Positions 33,945 through 45,498 of a DNA stretch of 64,000 nucleotides are shown here, piece after piece. The notes below the pieces were generated by a model. The model was not told the origin of the DNA, made no database searches, and was given only the letters and a program-made list of their open reading frames with translations. Position numbers and translations under genes: made by a program. This DNA is from Hemerocallis citrina. Taxonomy: Eukaryota; Streptophyta; Magnoliopsida; Asparagales; Asphodelaceae. How positions within the stretch are numbered: position 1 is the first letter of the stretch; every line of letters starts with the position of its first letter. Location of the stretch: positions 5,630,467 to 5,694,466 of the forward strand of contig CM030360.1 in the NCBI GenBank assembly GCA_017893485.1. Direction: 5' to 3'.

Positions 33945-34790
33945 TAGTAATATACACGTATATAATGCACATATTATTTTTTTAAAAAAAAATTTAAAGT
34001 GAAATGCATATCTTAAATATGATTATACATGATTATACATTTTTAAAAATAAATATGAAGAGTATAATGGGATAATTGGAGTTGTACGTGTGTTGCACGT
34101 AAATAGGTAGATTTACAGCTCCAACTCTTCCATTATAATAACTAGTGACATTCACGTGTGTTGCACGTTTTGATAAAAAGTTAGAATTCAACGTGCGATA
34201 CATGTAAGTAGGTAGTAATCAGTATTTGTGATGAATGCCTTAAACTTTAAAAAAAATTGGAGTTGAACGGGCACTGCACGCAATTTTTAAAATTTTTTAA
34301 AGGAGAAACCTTGATTTGTACGTACGGTGATGTGTTACGAAATATATTTGGAGTTGCACGTGCGACATACATATTTTCTTTGTGACAAAAAAATTTAAAA
34401 ATTATTTGTTTGGTCAAAGAAAAAAACTTTGATTTACACGCGTGATGCACGTGTTAATAAATAGAATTAGAGTTACACGTGCAACGTATGTGTTTCATTT
34501 GTGACAAAAATATTAAAAAATTGTTTGTTTGATTACAAACTCAAAGTGACAAAGTGATAAACTCTCCCATTAATAGTAGTAGATTATTATATATTATATT
34601 ATAGATAGATAGATTGATTGATAGATTGTGATGCACATTTAATATGTTAAAAAAATTTAAGTAAAAATCTGACGTAGTGAGAACACAAATCTGAGACCTC
34701 CTTCATATTAATTATGCACAAGCAATACACCGGTTGGTAGATTGACAAATGACACTATGGTCTTCTTCCATTATAATATTAGAGATTTAG
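33945..34790 (-). mobile_element. Cluster of Helitron copies
   Basis: Successive minus-oriented copies or parts. ACTAGT ends at 33945 and 34140 are each followed by an ACGTG...GCAC hairpin. Internal ACACGTGCGA-type palindromes repeat, and right ends complementary to TCTAATATTATAATGG occur near 34130, 34570 and 34780. Copies are concatenated or nested, so individual borders are approximate. Confidence 0.55.
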
Positions 34791-34903
34791 ATACAAAAAG
34801 ATGTCAATGCCTAAGAATATTCGTAAGATTCCCGATGCACATACATTTTTGGGGCGAAATAGCAAGAAAAAGAAAATACATGCAACCATATGTAAATGAC
34901 CAT

Positions 34904-35629
34904 TCATAGTGTTGTTTTTATCTGCCTGTGTGGTCATTTTGTTATGGCTCATTTTGTAATAGCAGTTATATTAATGTTCTATTGCGAATTTGGGGGAGCG
35001 CTGTGAACCTGTTTCTGTTAAATAGTTCTCAGTATGTTTAATTCATTTGCTCCGTTCTCTTACTTAGTAGCGTTATATTTTCTCTGTCTGAATTTTATCT
35101 GATTGTGTCACTTTTCGATGCCTATTCATGGTGTTGTTTTTATCTGCCTGTGTGGTCATTTTGTTATGGCTCATTCTTAGCCTATATCCATTCTAGTCCG
35201 GCTGGGTAACCTTCTCTAGAGGCAGTAGCAGGTGATGGGGTGCTCCTCTTCTTGGTGTTGGCGCAGGGTAGCGGTATCTCTCAGTACCCTGGTGATCAAT
35301 GGCTTGCCGCAGTTTTCTTCCTTGTCAGAGCGATTGGAGCTGTGGATCCGTCGTCTCCCCTGATCCTCGCGTCTCCTGATCCGTATCTTGAGCTGCTTGT
35401 TATTCTGGAGCCTGATGGCGAGTTTTGTCAGCTGTTGCTTAGTGTGTTGTTATTGTTTCTTGTCATTTGGCTTTGTTCTTTTCTGTTCGCTTAGATTCGA
35501 TGAGTCTGGATTTAGATTTTTTGTATAGCTGTGTTATTTGTTTTACGCCTTGTAAGACCCTTCTATTGTTATTAGTATGTTATTAATATATGGCTGGAGT
35601 CGTTTGACTCTATCCGTTTCATCAAAAAA
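34904..35629 (+). mobile_element. 5'-truncated LINE (726 bp) with short internal duplication
   Basis: Ends in GTTTCATCAAAAAAA. The phrase GGCTGGAGTCGTTTGACTC near the end corresponds to the 3' end of the LINE at 27280. Flanks ATATGTAAATGACCAT (34888-34903) and ATATGTAAATGATCAT (35630-35645) form a 16-base duplication with one difference. A block of about 55 bases (GTTGTTTTTATCTGCCTG...) occurs twice, at 34908 and 35127. The 84-residue frame at 35240-35494 is 3' UTR. Confidence 0.8.
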
Positions 35630-35803
35630 ATATGTAAATGATCATATGTTTAAAAAATTTAATGCATGCAACCATATATAAATGACCATATGTTTAAAAA
35701 ATTTATTTTACTATTTATTGTCAATGTTGTCTTGTGGTCCATTGGTTAAAATTTTGAGCTCATATAAGGTTGGAGGATCAATTCTTATCTTCCACATATT
35801 ATA

Positions 35804-36065
35804 TCTATACTATTATTAAGCAAACTTTCATTTTGGTGACTTTTTACTATCATGCCCCCATATACATAAAAGATAAAAAAAATATATAAGATTAATTCTG
35901 TAATTTTCACTTCACATTTAAAATCTCCATAAAATTTTGTTATCTAAAAAATCGAAACCGTCTCTTCCTCTCCCTCCATCGAATCCGTGCATTGCACGTG
36001 CATATCCCCATTACAAATTGCACGTGCTAACCCATAAAATGTGCATCGCACGTGCAGATTACTAG
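35804..36065 (+). mobile_element. Short Helitron
   Basis: 5' end TCTATACTATTATTAAG, 3' hairpin GTGCATCGCAC and end AGATTACTAG, inserted between A (35803) and T (36066). Two further CACGTGC words precede the terminal hairpin. Confidence 0.7.
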
Positions 36066-36084
36066 TATATATATATATCTCTAG

Positions 36085-36776
36085 TCTCTAGTATCATAAT
36101 CGGAGAAGACCTTATTGTCATTTGTAAATCTACCAACACGTGTGACGCACGTACATAACTAATATGAATGAGGTTTCAAGTTCGAGTCCTCACTATGTCA
36201 AAAGTTTTTTTTAGGGTTGTTAACATGTATGTCCCTAACAAATATGTGAATATCACATATACCCATCACAAATGTGTATTTTCATATTTACCCCTAACAA
36301 TGTGTGTCCAACCTCTTAGTTACCCCTTAAGTTAAAACTACATTAAAAACATAAAAAATGTATAAAATATACAATTCTATTTAATAGATTTTATATAAAA
36401 TGACTTAAATACCCTTCCTCCACTAGTCAAGCTTCTTCATCTTATTTTTTTATAAACTCAACTGACTATAAAACCAACTGAAACACATCAACAATTCTCA
36501 ATTTTTATTCAATTTTCTTAATAATAGTATATCTTTGTAATTTCATCTTCTTTATCATATTTTCTAGTCAAATTCGCCAATAATCTTATAAATTTTAAAT
36601 ACACGTAGTTTGAAGCAACTTTTAGGGGTAAATAAGAAATGAGATCATATTGTTAGGGGCATATATGAAAATACACATTTTTGAAAGGTATATATGATAT
36701 TAGCATATTTGTTAGGGGTATACGTATTAAAAACCCTTTTTTTATTAAGACGTGCATCGCACGTGTAAATTACTAG
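36085..36776 (+). mobile_element. Helitron interrupted by a MITE
   Basis: 5' end TCTCTAGTATCATAATCGG; 3' hairpin ACGTGCATCGCACGT and AAATTACTAG, followed by T. A foreign inverted-repeat element occupies 36213-36737; without it the Helitron is about 170 bases, like its relatives. Confidence 0.7.
36213..36737. mobile_element. MITE with long inverted repeats inside a Helitron
   Basis: Left AGGGTTGTTAACATGTATG and right (complement) AGGGTTTTTAATACGTATA begin inverted repeats that can be followed for about 100 bases (CCCTAACAAATATG, ATATCACATAT). It is flanked by T-runs, which hide any target duplication. Confidence 0.7.
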
Positions 36777-37263
36777 TATATTTATATTTATATATCTTTG
36801 GTCGGGCCTTGGGGGAAAAAAGAATTTTTTTTACTGGTTTAAAATTTTCAGATTTTGAAATTATCAAAAATATTTTTCTCAACAAATGCTACTAGCCATT
36901 TTTTACCCGTAAAGAAAAATCAATGAAACGTTTTTATGGCATTAAAGGATCTTTTACGATGAAAATATTTCTATTTTTATGGCAAAAATCAGTAAAATAT
37001 TTTCTCTTCTTTTGGTTATAACAAAATGATTTCTGTAATAAAAAAAAGACATGCAGAGAAAAAAAAAATCTACCTCTCTTCTCAAAAAAACTTCCAATTA
37101 TTGAGCATTTTTTTTACATTGAGTGGTACAAATTGGTACAGGTTGCCACTGTAATATTAGACAACACTGTAAATAGAAGCTCGCTGTATCCTGGGAGAGT
37201 ATTTGATGATCAACGATTCATCTCCAGAATCGGCCGAATAGCTTCTTAAAGAAGGTGCAATCC
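36777..37263. other. Intergenic AT-rich stretch
   Basis: Poly-A and poly-T tracts; no gene or element boundary supported. Confidence 0.4.
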
Positions 37264-37375
37264 ATGTCTCGAGTCGTTCTCACACTTTCTTCCTGTTACA
37301 GACTTGCAGTTAAAGCCGATCGATCAATCCATCCAGAACCATGTGGTGCTATCAGAAGGTTATTTGAGCATTCAG
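37264..37375 (+). other. Possible first coding exon
   Basis: An ATG opens a 37-codon frame (MSRVVLTLSSCYRLAVKADR..., Ser/Arg-rich with few acidic residues at the start, like an organelle-targeting peptide) ending in TTCAG followed by GTCTTC, a usable splice donor. A second exon could follow CTTCCAG at about 37585, but no family was recognised and no continuation could be fixed. Confidence 0.25.
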
Positions 37376-39194
37376 GTCTTCTAATTATTTTTTCAACACC
37401 ATATCATTACTTTTCTCGGTGGCAAAAAAAAAAACATATAAATACTTTTCTTTTCGAGTTTTAACAGTAGAGATTTCAGCAATTATAACATCTCGTTATC
37501 AGCTGCTCGGACTAATCTCCACTATATATCATTCAAGCCTAAAGAAAAAAAAGGAAATAAAAAAATCTCCACTATATATCTTTCCAGAAAGGCAGGGAGA
37601 AGTGTCATGGAAGCACTTTCCATCCTTAAAATTAGAAAGAATAACTACTCTTTTAATTACTGATTTATTTATTTTTTTCTTTTTCCCTTTTCACTTTGAC
37701 GCAAAAATATTGTAAGTGACACCTTCCTTACGCAAAGAAAGAAAGAAACATTAGTAGATCAATTTCATTTCATATACGGTAATTAAACAAGTAGTACAAT
37801 AATAATACATCAATCCGTTCCAAAAACAGAACAGTGGAGAATGATTAAAAAGCTAAGCCTACAACCCTAACTAGTCTCTTCCCTATCTAAACTTGTAGAC
37901 GAGGCATGTGCACCATGTTTTCCGTCCTAACCCTTCAGATGTGATTTGAATTCCAGAAAAAATCTAATTTTGTATTCAAAATCCATCGACCAATCTCTCC
38001 ACCCAAGAAAATCCGTCCACCTTCCCCCAAACGTCCACTGTGGCAGTAACTACAACCATCGTCACTTGTTGGCATGCTTACTCCTCTCCCCACGACGTTG
38101 TTGTCGTGTGTCCGCCAAACTAACCCAACCGCGACGCCATCTTTCGATTGCGTCAAATCCAGTTTTCAACAGTAGTCGAACACCACCGCCTATCAAATGG
38201 GACGCTTGTACTCTCCATTCACTCCATCAATTATAATTTGAGTTTCAAACCAATCTAGTTTGAAATTCAAATTACACCAAAAATTCTCCTCACATTCTCC
38301 CACTAAATTTTGAATTTCAAAAATCTATATTGAAATTCAAAATTCATAGAATCACCCCTACCACCCTTCGAAATCAAATTTGAATTTTGAAACCCTAATT
38401 CGAAATTCAAATTTGAATAACACACCCTAATTCAAAATTCAGAAATTGAATTTCAAAATCCCGCTCCTCTTCCCCCCTCCATCATCCGCTCCGTCCATCA
38501 TCGAAGTCGAACTCACCTCCACTCCTACCAGAATTCCCGTAATGCGCCTCCGTCGTTCGTCACTCCACCACGTCCCCATCAACTGATGGCACCATCCAAA
38601 TGACCTACAACCCCTTCGTCAGCCCTGCCACACCTCCGATGATGCCACCCTTGACATCACCGAAGCGAAACGAGCCTCCCGACAGCGACGCTCTCTGCGC
38701 CCTCCGTCGACCAGGCCCAACTCGTTTCCTCATAACGCCAGACTCTAATTGGAATCTCGATGAGCAAAAGCACAACCTCCGGCTAGCCACGATCTTGTGC
38801 CACTCCGACGAACCCTAGGTAGAGCCTTTCTGCGCTCCAGCCTGACAATAACATCACCGACCCACCAAAACCTCCCTCCAGCCGACCCCCTACCCAATTG
38901 CACACGGTTCCCCTTCCAAACTCCTCAAATTTAATTTGAATTTCAAATCTCAAATTGATTTGAAATTCAAAATTCAAAATTCAATGTTTGGTCTCGCTCA
39001 CCAATCAATCCAACCGGCATCTAAAGTAGAGCTCGACCCCGACAACGTTAGCGGCGGTGGCGACAGTCGGAGATGGCAAGGATTCCACCCTAATCCCCCT
39101 CAGTCACCACCGCATCCCCACCCACAAACCCTCGTCTCTCCATCTCCCACACCTCTCCCTCTCCCGTCGACCCACTTCCTCTCCTCCTGTCGCC
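37376..39194. other. Intergenic; TTTGAAATTCAAA-type simple repeats
   Basis: No supported gene. Interleaved TTTGAATTTCAAA words dominate 38230-38460 and 38930-38985. C-rich stretches near 38460-38800 and 39030-39190 give small frames on both strands without recognisable content. Confidence 0.45.
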
Positions 39195-39199
39195 AAATC

Positions 39200-39908
39200 T
39201 GTTGAAGAATCTTCCACAACTCGTAGTGCTAATAACGGAAACACACCACAAGTAATAGAAACCACCAAGACTTAGATGAACCAAGAACAAGCCACCACAA
39301 TACATGCAAGATCTCACAAGAACACAATCATTATGCAGAGATAACCAATACTTCTTATTCCCTAAGAAATACTAAGATTACAAAGGAGATTACAACTCTC
39401 ATTCTCTCTCTCTCACCTTTGAAACACTCGGCATAATCCCCTCTTGAAGTTGAACAATAATAATGGCACACCAAATCTCTCTATTCGGATCTTACAAACC
39501 CTAGAGTCTACAGCCATATATATAGCCCCCCAGTAAACCCTAAAAGATAAACCCAAATTCAGCTATTGGGCCTTAAACTTGTAAGCCCAAAAATAATCAA
39601 CACCGAAGTCAGTCGACCGCACCCCCAAGGTCGGTCGACTGCAACGTGTAAGTCCAGACGTGAGACCTGACCGGTCGATTGCACAGTCGACCGTCCCCTC
39701 CTCTGTTGGACCTGTACACTCGAAGAACTCTCAGCATATTGGGTTGGTCGACCACACCCCCGGTCGGTCGACTGTGCGGTCAACCACAACTTTCCAGACT
39801 GCATTCTTCTACTCATTGTTTATCTTCTCTTGCTTCTTTGTCTCCTCCTCTTCTCCTCCAACTTCAAGTACTCAGTGCCTACGTGTATTTGAGGCCAAAA
39901 TCCTAACA
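39200..39908 (-). repeat. 3' LTR (709 bp)
   Basis: Contains a TATA box candidate on the minus strand (GGCTATATATATGG, about 39512-39525) and, further upstream in the LTR, a dense GTCGAC cluster (39605-39790). Confidence 0.9.
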
Positions 39909-40404
39909 ATCTCGCACTTGGACCAAATACACAATGCTTCAAAGTTATTGCAATCTTTACCTCGCATTATCTCTGCCAATCTCCCACTTTCATGGAAAAT
40001 CCAAGTACTCTCCACTCTCATGAAGAGCACCTCCGCCACTCCACCACGTGGAGTGCACCAACCACCCCTCATCGCTTCATGAAGGATGTGCTCCACCAAT
40101 CACATAGAGCACGAATACCAGAAAAACAACCTCCCGTGCCGGATTTCATGTTACAAGACTCCCCAACTCGCAGAATCTCCATCAACACCGGACATGGTTC
40201 AAAACCTCTCAATGCACCCTCTACATTAGAAGTCTTCATGGACGACACCTCTACAATATTCGCAGACTGTTCAGCCCCTACAGTTCCATTTCGGTTACCC
40301 TCATCGACATCACCTCGTATATCGATACCAGTGCTCTCTATCATACAAGAGCGACTTGAAGCTTCAACTACCAATTTGCAAAGTACTCTCACTGCAACAA
40401 CGTC

Positions 40405-41211
40405 TTACCCTCTAGGATCACTTCCATGGCCAGCTGCTCCTACTGAATTAGTAACCTCCCTTCTACAACTGAAAGAACTCGGTTCCACCCCACACAACCT
40501 ACTACTTGATTCCGGCTGAGAGTCAACTTCAGGAGAAATGCCCCTTACATCTCTAAGCAAATACAGCGTTTCCTCACGCTTCCCTTTTGCAATCACCCTT
40601 GAACCTGTAGCTATGCAACACTCCCCACTACCAACTGTAGTAGACAACTCCTCTTTGTCTAGCCTTTCAATCGAGATAAGATTTTCCTTCAAGTCTGGAA
40701 CATGCCTTATCTCCCGCAAGACAACACTTTGATCATCATTGACTTTCGCGCGAATAGTACCAACCCTACGTACAGAACACCGGTGACCATTCCCCACTAT
40801 CATATCTCCAAAAGAACCCTCCTTGTAGTCATCAAACACCTCTCTCCTCGGAGTGCAATGAAAAGAAGCTCTCAAATCAATACACCAATCTTGAGTGCCC
40901 AACTCCTCCCTAGCTGATAAGCATAGATCCTCAACAAGCCCCACTTGAGCTTCCATTGGGGTATCTCTCTTCGGTTTTTCCTGCTTCTTCTTCATATAAG
41001 CTTTGCAACTACGTATCATGTAACCTTTCTTGTGACAATACCAACACTCAAGCCCATGTCTCCCATCGCTGTCATCAGACCCACTCTCAGATGAACTACT
41101 CTGATCATTTTTTCTTCGACTGCTCTTAGATCTCCCACGTCTCTTCTCAACGTACATTGCGAAATCTCTAGAAGATGATGATGGATATCCTTTGTTTCTC
41201 ACTATTCTCAC
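40405..41211 (-). pseudogene. gag C-terminus, zinc knuckle and decayed copia protease
   Basis: This 268-codon frame starts in the late part of gag with a Ser/Arg-rich linker. It then has a knuckle CWYCHKKGYMIRSC in which the His is Tyr. Next comes the protease: WCIDLRASFHCTP stands where active copies have WxxDSGAS, so the Gly of the catalytic loop is lost. IVGNGHRC, IRHVPDLKENLISI and GSRVIAKG follow as in plant copia elements. The frame runs on to near the end of the interior. It overlaps the previous frame (41208-41609) by four bases, probably a frameshift in an original single polyprotein. Confidence 0.8.
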
Positions 41212-41609
41212 CTCCTCATCAGAATGCTACTCACCACATCCTGTAGAGTCGTCGAATCTGTCATAGTATATGTAATAGCCTGTTCCACCGTACCATAACT
41301 ATCGGGTAAAGTAGATAGAAGTAACAATGACTGCTCCCTCTTTGAAAACTTCAAATATGCAGCTTCCATCTGGTTGTAAACCATACAGTAATTGTTCACA
41401 TGCTCTGCTACTGAACCCCCTTCCCTCAACTTCATATTAACCAATTTCTTCAGATGAAGAATTTGATTAGATGCCGACGGTTTCTCATATATATCCATGG
41501 GATTCTCCATAGCCTCCTTTGTGGTCTTTGCCTTCGAGATATGAAATAACGCCTTCCTACTCAGCCCAACTGAATCTGCCCTAGTACCTTCTGATCCAAA
41601 CGATTCCAA
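41208..41609 (-). pseudogene. Copia gag (UBN2-type) remnant
   Basis: Contains the gag landmarks DIYEKPSASNQILHLKKLV, EHVNNYCMVYNQM and LLLLSTLPDSYGTV of plant copia capsid. The N-terminus extends upstream through stops to about 41770, where the minus strand reads DNKSKIEKFDGSDF. Capsid protein forms the particle in which cDNA is made. Confidence 0.8.
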
Positions 41610-41794
41610 TCTGTCAAGATCTTCGCATCCTTGTCTGCACCTACCGGCTTCTCATCAAACAACGGACCATCAAGATCATTCTGACGAAGACACACTATCA
41701 TCTGAATATTTCACATCGCGAAGTCACTCCCATCGAACTTCTCTATCTTCGACTTGTTATCGGCCATCCCGAACTTAGTTGCTCTGATACCACT

Positions 41795-42503
41795 TGTTGA
41801 AAAATCTACCACAACTCGTAGTGCTAGTAGCGGAAATACAACACAAGCAATAGAAACCACCAAGACTTAGACGAACCAAGAACAAGCCACCACAATATAT
41901 GCAAGATCTCACAAGAAGGCAATCAATATGCAAAGATAACCAATACTTCTTATTTTTCAAGAAATACAAAGATTACAAATGAGATTACAACTCTCAATCT
42001 CTCTCTCTCACCTTTAAAACACTTGGCATAATCTCCTCTTGAAGTTGAACAATGAAAACGGCACACCAAATCTTTCTATTCGGATCATACAAACCATAGA
42101 GTCTACAACCATATATATATCCCCCAAGTAAACCCTAAAAGATAAACACAAATCCAGCTATTTGGCCTTAAACTTGTAAGCCCAAAAACAATCAGTGCCG
42201 AAGTCGGTCGACCACACCCTCAATGTCGATCGACCGCAACGTGTAAGTCCAGACCCGAGACCTGACCGGTCGACTGCACAGTCGACCGTCCTCTCCTCTG
42301 TTGGACCTGTACACTCGAAGAACTCTCAGCAGATTGGGTCGGTCGACCGCATCCCCGGTCGGTCGACCGTGCGGTCGACCACAACTTTCCAGACTGCATT
42401 CTTCTACTCGTTATTTGTCTTCTCTTGCTTCTTTGCCTCCTCATCTTCTCCTCCAACTTCAAATACTCAGTGCCTACGTGTATTTGATGCCAAAATCCTA
42501 ACA
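41795..42503 (-). repeat. 5' LTR (709 bp)
   Basis: Same length as the 39200-39908 copy with scattered substitutions. The GTCGAC cluster lies at 42205-42380. Confidence 0.9.
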
Positions 42504-42508
42504 AAATC

Positions 42509-43128
42509 GACCCTTAATCTCAAGTCGACCATCTCCGGCTTCATTCCTCCACTCCCTGCGGCGCGACACCCGCCGACATCCACCTTGCCTTCGCGCAGTG
42601 CCGCCGTGCCAACCGCATCTCATCATTTTCCAGCTCCAAGGAAACCCACATCTAAACCTTTATTTGGAATATCCGACGAGTACACCACCGCACCGGTGGC
42701 GGGGTGTAAGGGTGGGGGTGGGTGTGTGTGTGTGTGGGGGGGGGGGGATCATCCTCCCTCCCCTAACGGCGTGTGTCTCTTTCTCTCCTTTCTTTTTTGA
42801 GTTCTTCTGAGAGCTTCTCCCTCTTTAAAAGAAACTCAAGAGAGATAACAGTCCTATGTAACGCATGATGTTGAGAGCATTAGTAATAGGAGTTGGTGGT
42901 AGTTTTAATTAGATCACATGGCCAGATATCAGCAAGACAACCTCAAAGAAGATGAGATTAAAATGAGGACAACTTTTTAGCAGATAATGCCATTTATTGC
43001 GTTTAATTTTTGCTTTTGTGGAATGAAATGAAATAAGGGTGCTTTACTTTAAGATGGACCTTATTTATTGAAGTGAATGGTAGTCTTTGATCAAATTGAT
43101 TGGAGGACGTAATAATAAAGATATGTCT
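42509..43128. other. Spacer with a GT/G microsatellite
   Basis: Continuation of the sequence interrupted by the 39200-42503 insertion. It holds (GT)n followed by a poly-G run near 42719-42748; no gene recognised. Confidence 0.5.
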
Positions 43129-43227
43129 AAGTGATTTGAATTTTTTCCCAAACCGACCTACTTTTTGAAAGTTTTTTCCAAACCAACCTACTTTTTTTTA
43201 TTATTCCCAAAGAGACCCACTCGGTCT

Positions 43228-44860
43228 TTGAAAGACCGAGTCTTTCACTTTAGGTGTTTTAACTGTGCAGATCTCCTTTCTTCTTCTTCTCTCTCTCTCT
43301 ACTTTACTCTATTCTATTTCTCCAACTCATCGGAGGTAGCATGTCCACGTCATCATGTCCACGTCATCGGGAAGAAAGATCCATTTCAGAAGATTGACTC
43401 ATACAAGTATTTTGCTGAGATGATAGAAAAACCAAAGAAATTCTATAAACTCAGGTTCATAGAATTACTTGGTATAATCAACTCATACAAGTATGAGGAT
43501 CGAAGATATGGAAAAACCAAATAGCACTCCACCTCCGATAGAAAAACCAAAGAAATTCTATAAACTCAGGTTCATAGAATTACTTGGTATAATCAACTCA
43601 TGCAAGTATGACGGTTGAGAAATGGGCACTTTATGCAGATGAAGGTCGAAGATATGGAATAATGATTACAAACCTGTCAGAATGCTTCAATTCAGTCTTG
43701 AAATGAGTCCGTAGTTTACCAGTAACTGCGATTGTTGAGACGATCTTCTTACGTCTCAACTCTTACTTTACTACTCGTCGACAGGAAGCTAGTAAGCTTT
43801 TATGTGAAGGGAAGATTTTTGCTAAAAGTGTACATGATTTGATTGATAGTCGCCGTGAAGCTAGTAAGTTTGGATGTGTTTAATTTTCGAAAATGTATGA
43901 TTGATTGAGGTTTAAATATTGGCCAAAGAGAGTATTTTGGAATCAATAAGTTTCAAATATATTCGAATCAAAATATCTTGAAGTTTTTCGCAAAAAAATT
44001 CAATCAGCTTCAAGGCTCGGTCTTTCAAAGACCGTTGTCATTTTAACAAGACTCGGTCTTTCAAAGACCGAGTCTTGATGCTGATTGTAAAATATCATTT
44101 ACAGACATAAGACTCGGTCTTTCAAAGACCAAGTCTAGTTATATTTAGAACGGTCTTTGAAAGACCGAGTCTTGAGTTCAATCAATTCCACAATATCTTC
44201 ACAATATCTTCACAATTCCATAAACTCATTAACATCTCCACAATATCAACAAACTCATTAACATCTCCACAATATCAACAAACTCATTAACATCTCCATA
44301 TGTCCAACATCTCCACAATATCAAAAATCTCATTAACATCTCCACAACCACATCATCCCAACATCTCCACAACCACATCAACAATCTCATTAACAACTCT
44401 ACAATTTCAATAACATCTCCACAATATTGTTAATATCATATCCACAACCACATCAACAATTTCAATAACATCTCCACAATATCATCTCAACATATGACCA
44501 ACAGAATATTGAAAAAACTAGTGACATTAACAACATACTACTCTAAACTCGAGACAGAACATTAAAAAACTACAAAATCAAACTAACTAAAAATATTACA
44601 ACACCTACCAAATCCAAATTCGTTGAGGGATAGAGAGAAGAAGAAAAAAATACGAAAAGTAAATAAAGTCGAGAAGAAGAAGAAAGGAGATCTGCGCAAT
44701 TAAAACCCCTAAAGTGCAAGACTCGGTCTTTGAAAGACCGAGTCTAGTATAAACTAGCGTGGTCTTTCAAAGACCGAGTCTTGCTCTTCGATTTTTCGAA
44801 GTGCAAGACTCAGTCTTTGAAAGACCGCGCTAGTTTATACTAGACTCGGTCTTGGGTCGC
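43228..44860. repeat. Dispersed palindrome ACTCGGTCTTTCAAAGACCG
   Basis: Complete or nearly complete copies, with either TTTCAAAG or TTTGAAAG at the centre, occur near 43225, 44020, 44050, 44108, 44150, 44720, 44758 and 44812. Each arm is about ten to twelve bases, so every copy can fold into a hairpin. They lie near both ends and within the element. Confidence 0.85.
43614..43882 (+). pseudogene. MuDR-type transposase C-terminal remnant
   Basis: Reads EKWALYADEGRRYGIMIT, then NLSECFNSVLK, a stop, and VRSLPVTAIVETIFLRL. This is the recognisable end of plant MULE transposase, where TTNxxExxNxxLKxxR-xLPI is usual. One internal stop and loss of the catalytic region make it non-functional. It matches the family assignment of the surrounding element. 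Confidence 0.75.
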
Positions 44861-44942
44861 TTTGGAAATTAAAAAAAAAATAGGTCGGTTTGGAAAAAAT
44901 TTTCAAAAAGTAGGTCGGTTTGGGAAAAAAATCAAGTGATTT

Positions 44943-45489
44943 AAACACACCAAAGGTGGCGTTATATGGATTAGAAGATTCTCGAAAATGAAATGATTTC
45001 CGGAAATATTATAATCGCGTTTGGTATAATACGTTGCATTTTCGGAAATTATTTATTATTATTATTTTTAATTTTATTTTTTTGGATTATTTTATTATTT
45101 GTTATGAAAAATTTCATGGTTTTATGGAGAATTCTTTTTTTTTAATTCTAGTTTTTGTATTATTTTATTATTTGTTATGAAAATCTCATGATAATCCTCA
45201 AATCCAATGATTTTTTTGAGGAATGAAAAATTCTTTCCAACAAGGGATTTTGATTTTCTTGAGAATCCATCATTCCTTCTAAAATCATGCTTGCCACATC
45301 CAAACAAGTTAATCTAATCTAAGGAAGAATCTGAGATTTTCTTGCACATTTCCACGTACCAAATGCCACCTAATAATCATGATTATTTCCCCCTTGTACC
45401 CTATACTTACAATGTATTGCCTACTCGGATACCATTTAATACTCGTTTTTTTTTTTTCCGGCCCTCATCGTGTGTCTTTTGTGTCTAAA
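44943..45489. other. AT-rich spacer
   Basis: Two copies of the phrase TATTTTATTATTTGTTATGAAAA (near 45087 and 45158) suggest a short duplication. No gene recognised. Confidence 0.4.
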
Positions 45490-45498
45490 ATATATAAT

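Larger units (their letters stand above)
39200..42503 (-). mobile_element. Copia-like element with gag/protease only (TR-GAG type), 3.3 kb
   Basis: Two 709-base LTRs (39200-39908 and 41795-42503), both TGTTGAA...CCTAACA on the plus strand, with AAATC on both sides (39195-39199, 42504-42508). A tRNA-Met primer site (GCTCTGATACCA, 41781-41792) adjoins the right LTR, so the element is minus-strand. The 1.9-kb interior encodes gag and a decayed protease and no polymerase, so it must have moved with enzymes from a relative. Confidence 0.9.
43138..44933. mobile_element. Mutator-like element (1.8 kb) with long terminal inverted repeats
   Basis: Ends GAATTTTTTCCCAAACCG (left) and, complemented, GATTTTTTTCCCAAACCG (right) start inverted repeats that continue, with interruptions, for over 130 bases, including AAGGAGATCTGC near their inner edge. 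AAGTGATTT occurs at 43129-43137 and 44934-44942, a 9-base duplication as expected for Mutator. A transposase remnant sits in the left half; the right half has CATCTCCACAATATCAACAA repeats (44180-44480). Multiple copies of a perfect palindrome are described separately. Confidence 0.85.

Noticed and set aside
39660..40082. Plus-strand frames in the 39200-42503 element
   Set aside because: LTR and antisense gag sequence; the element reads on the minus strand.
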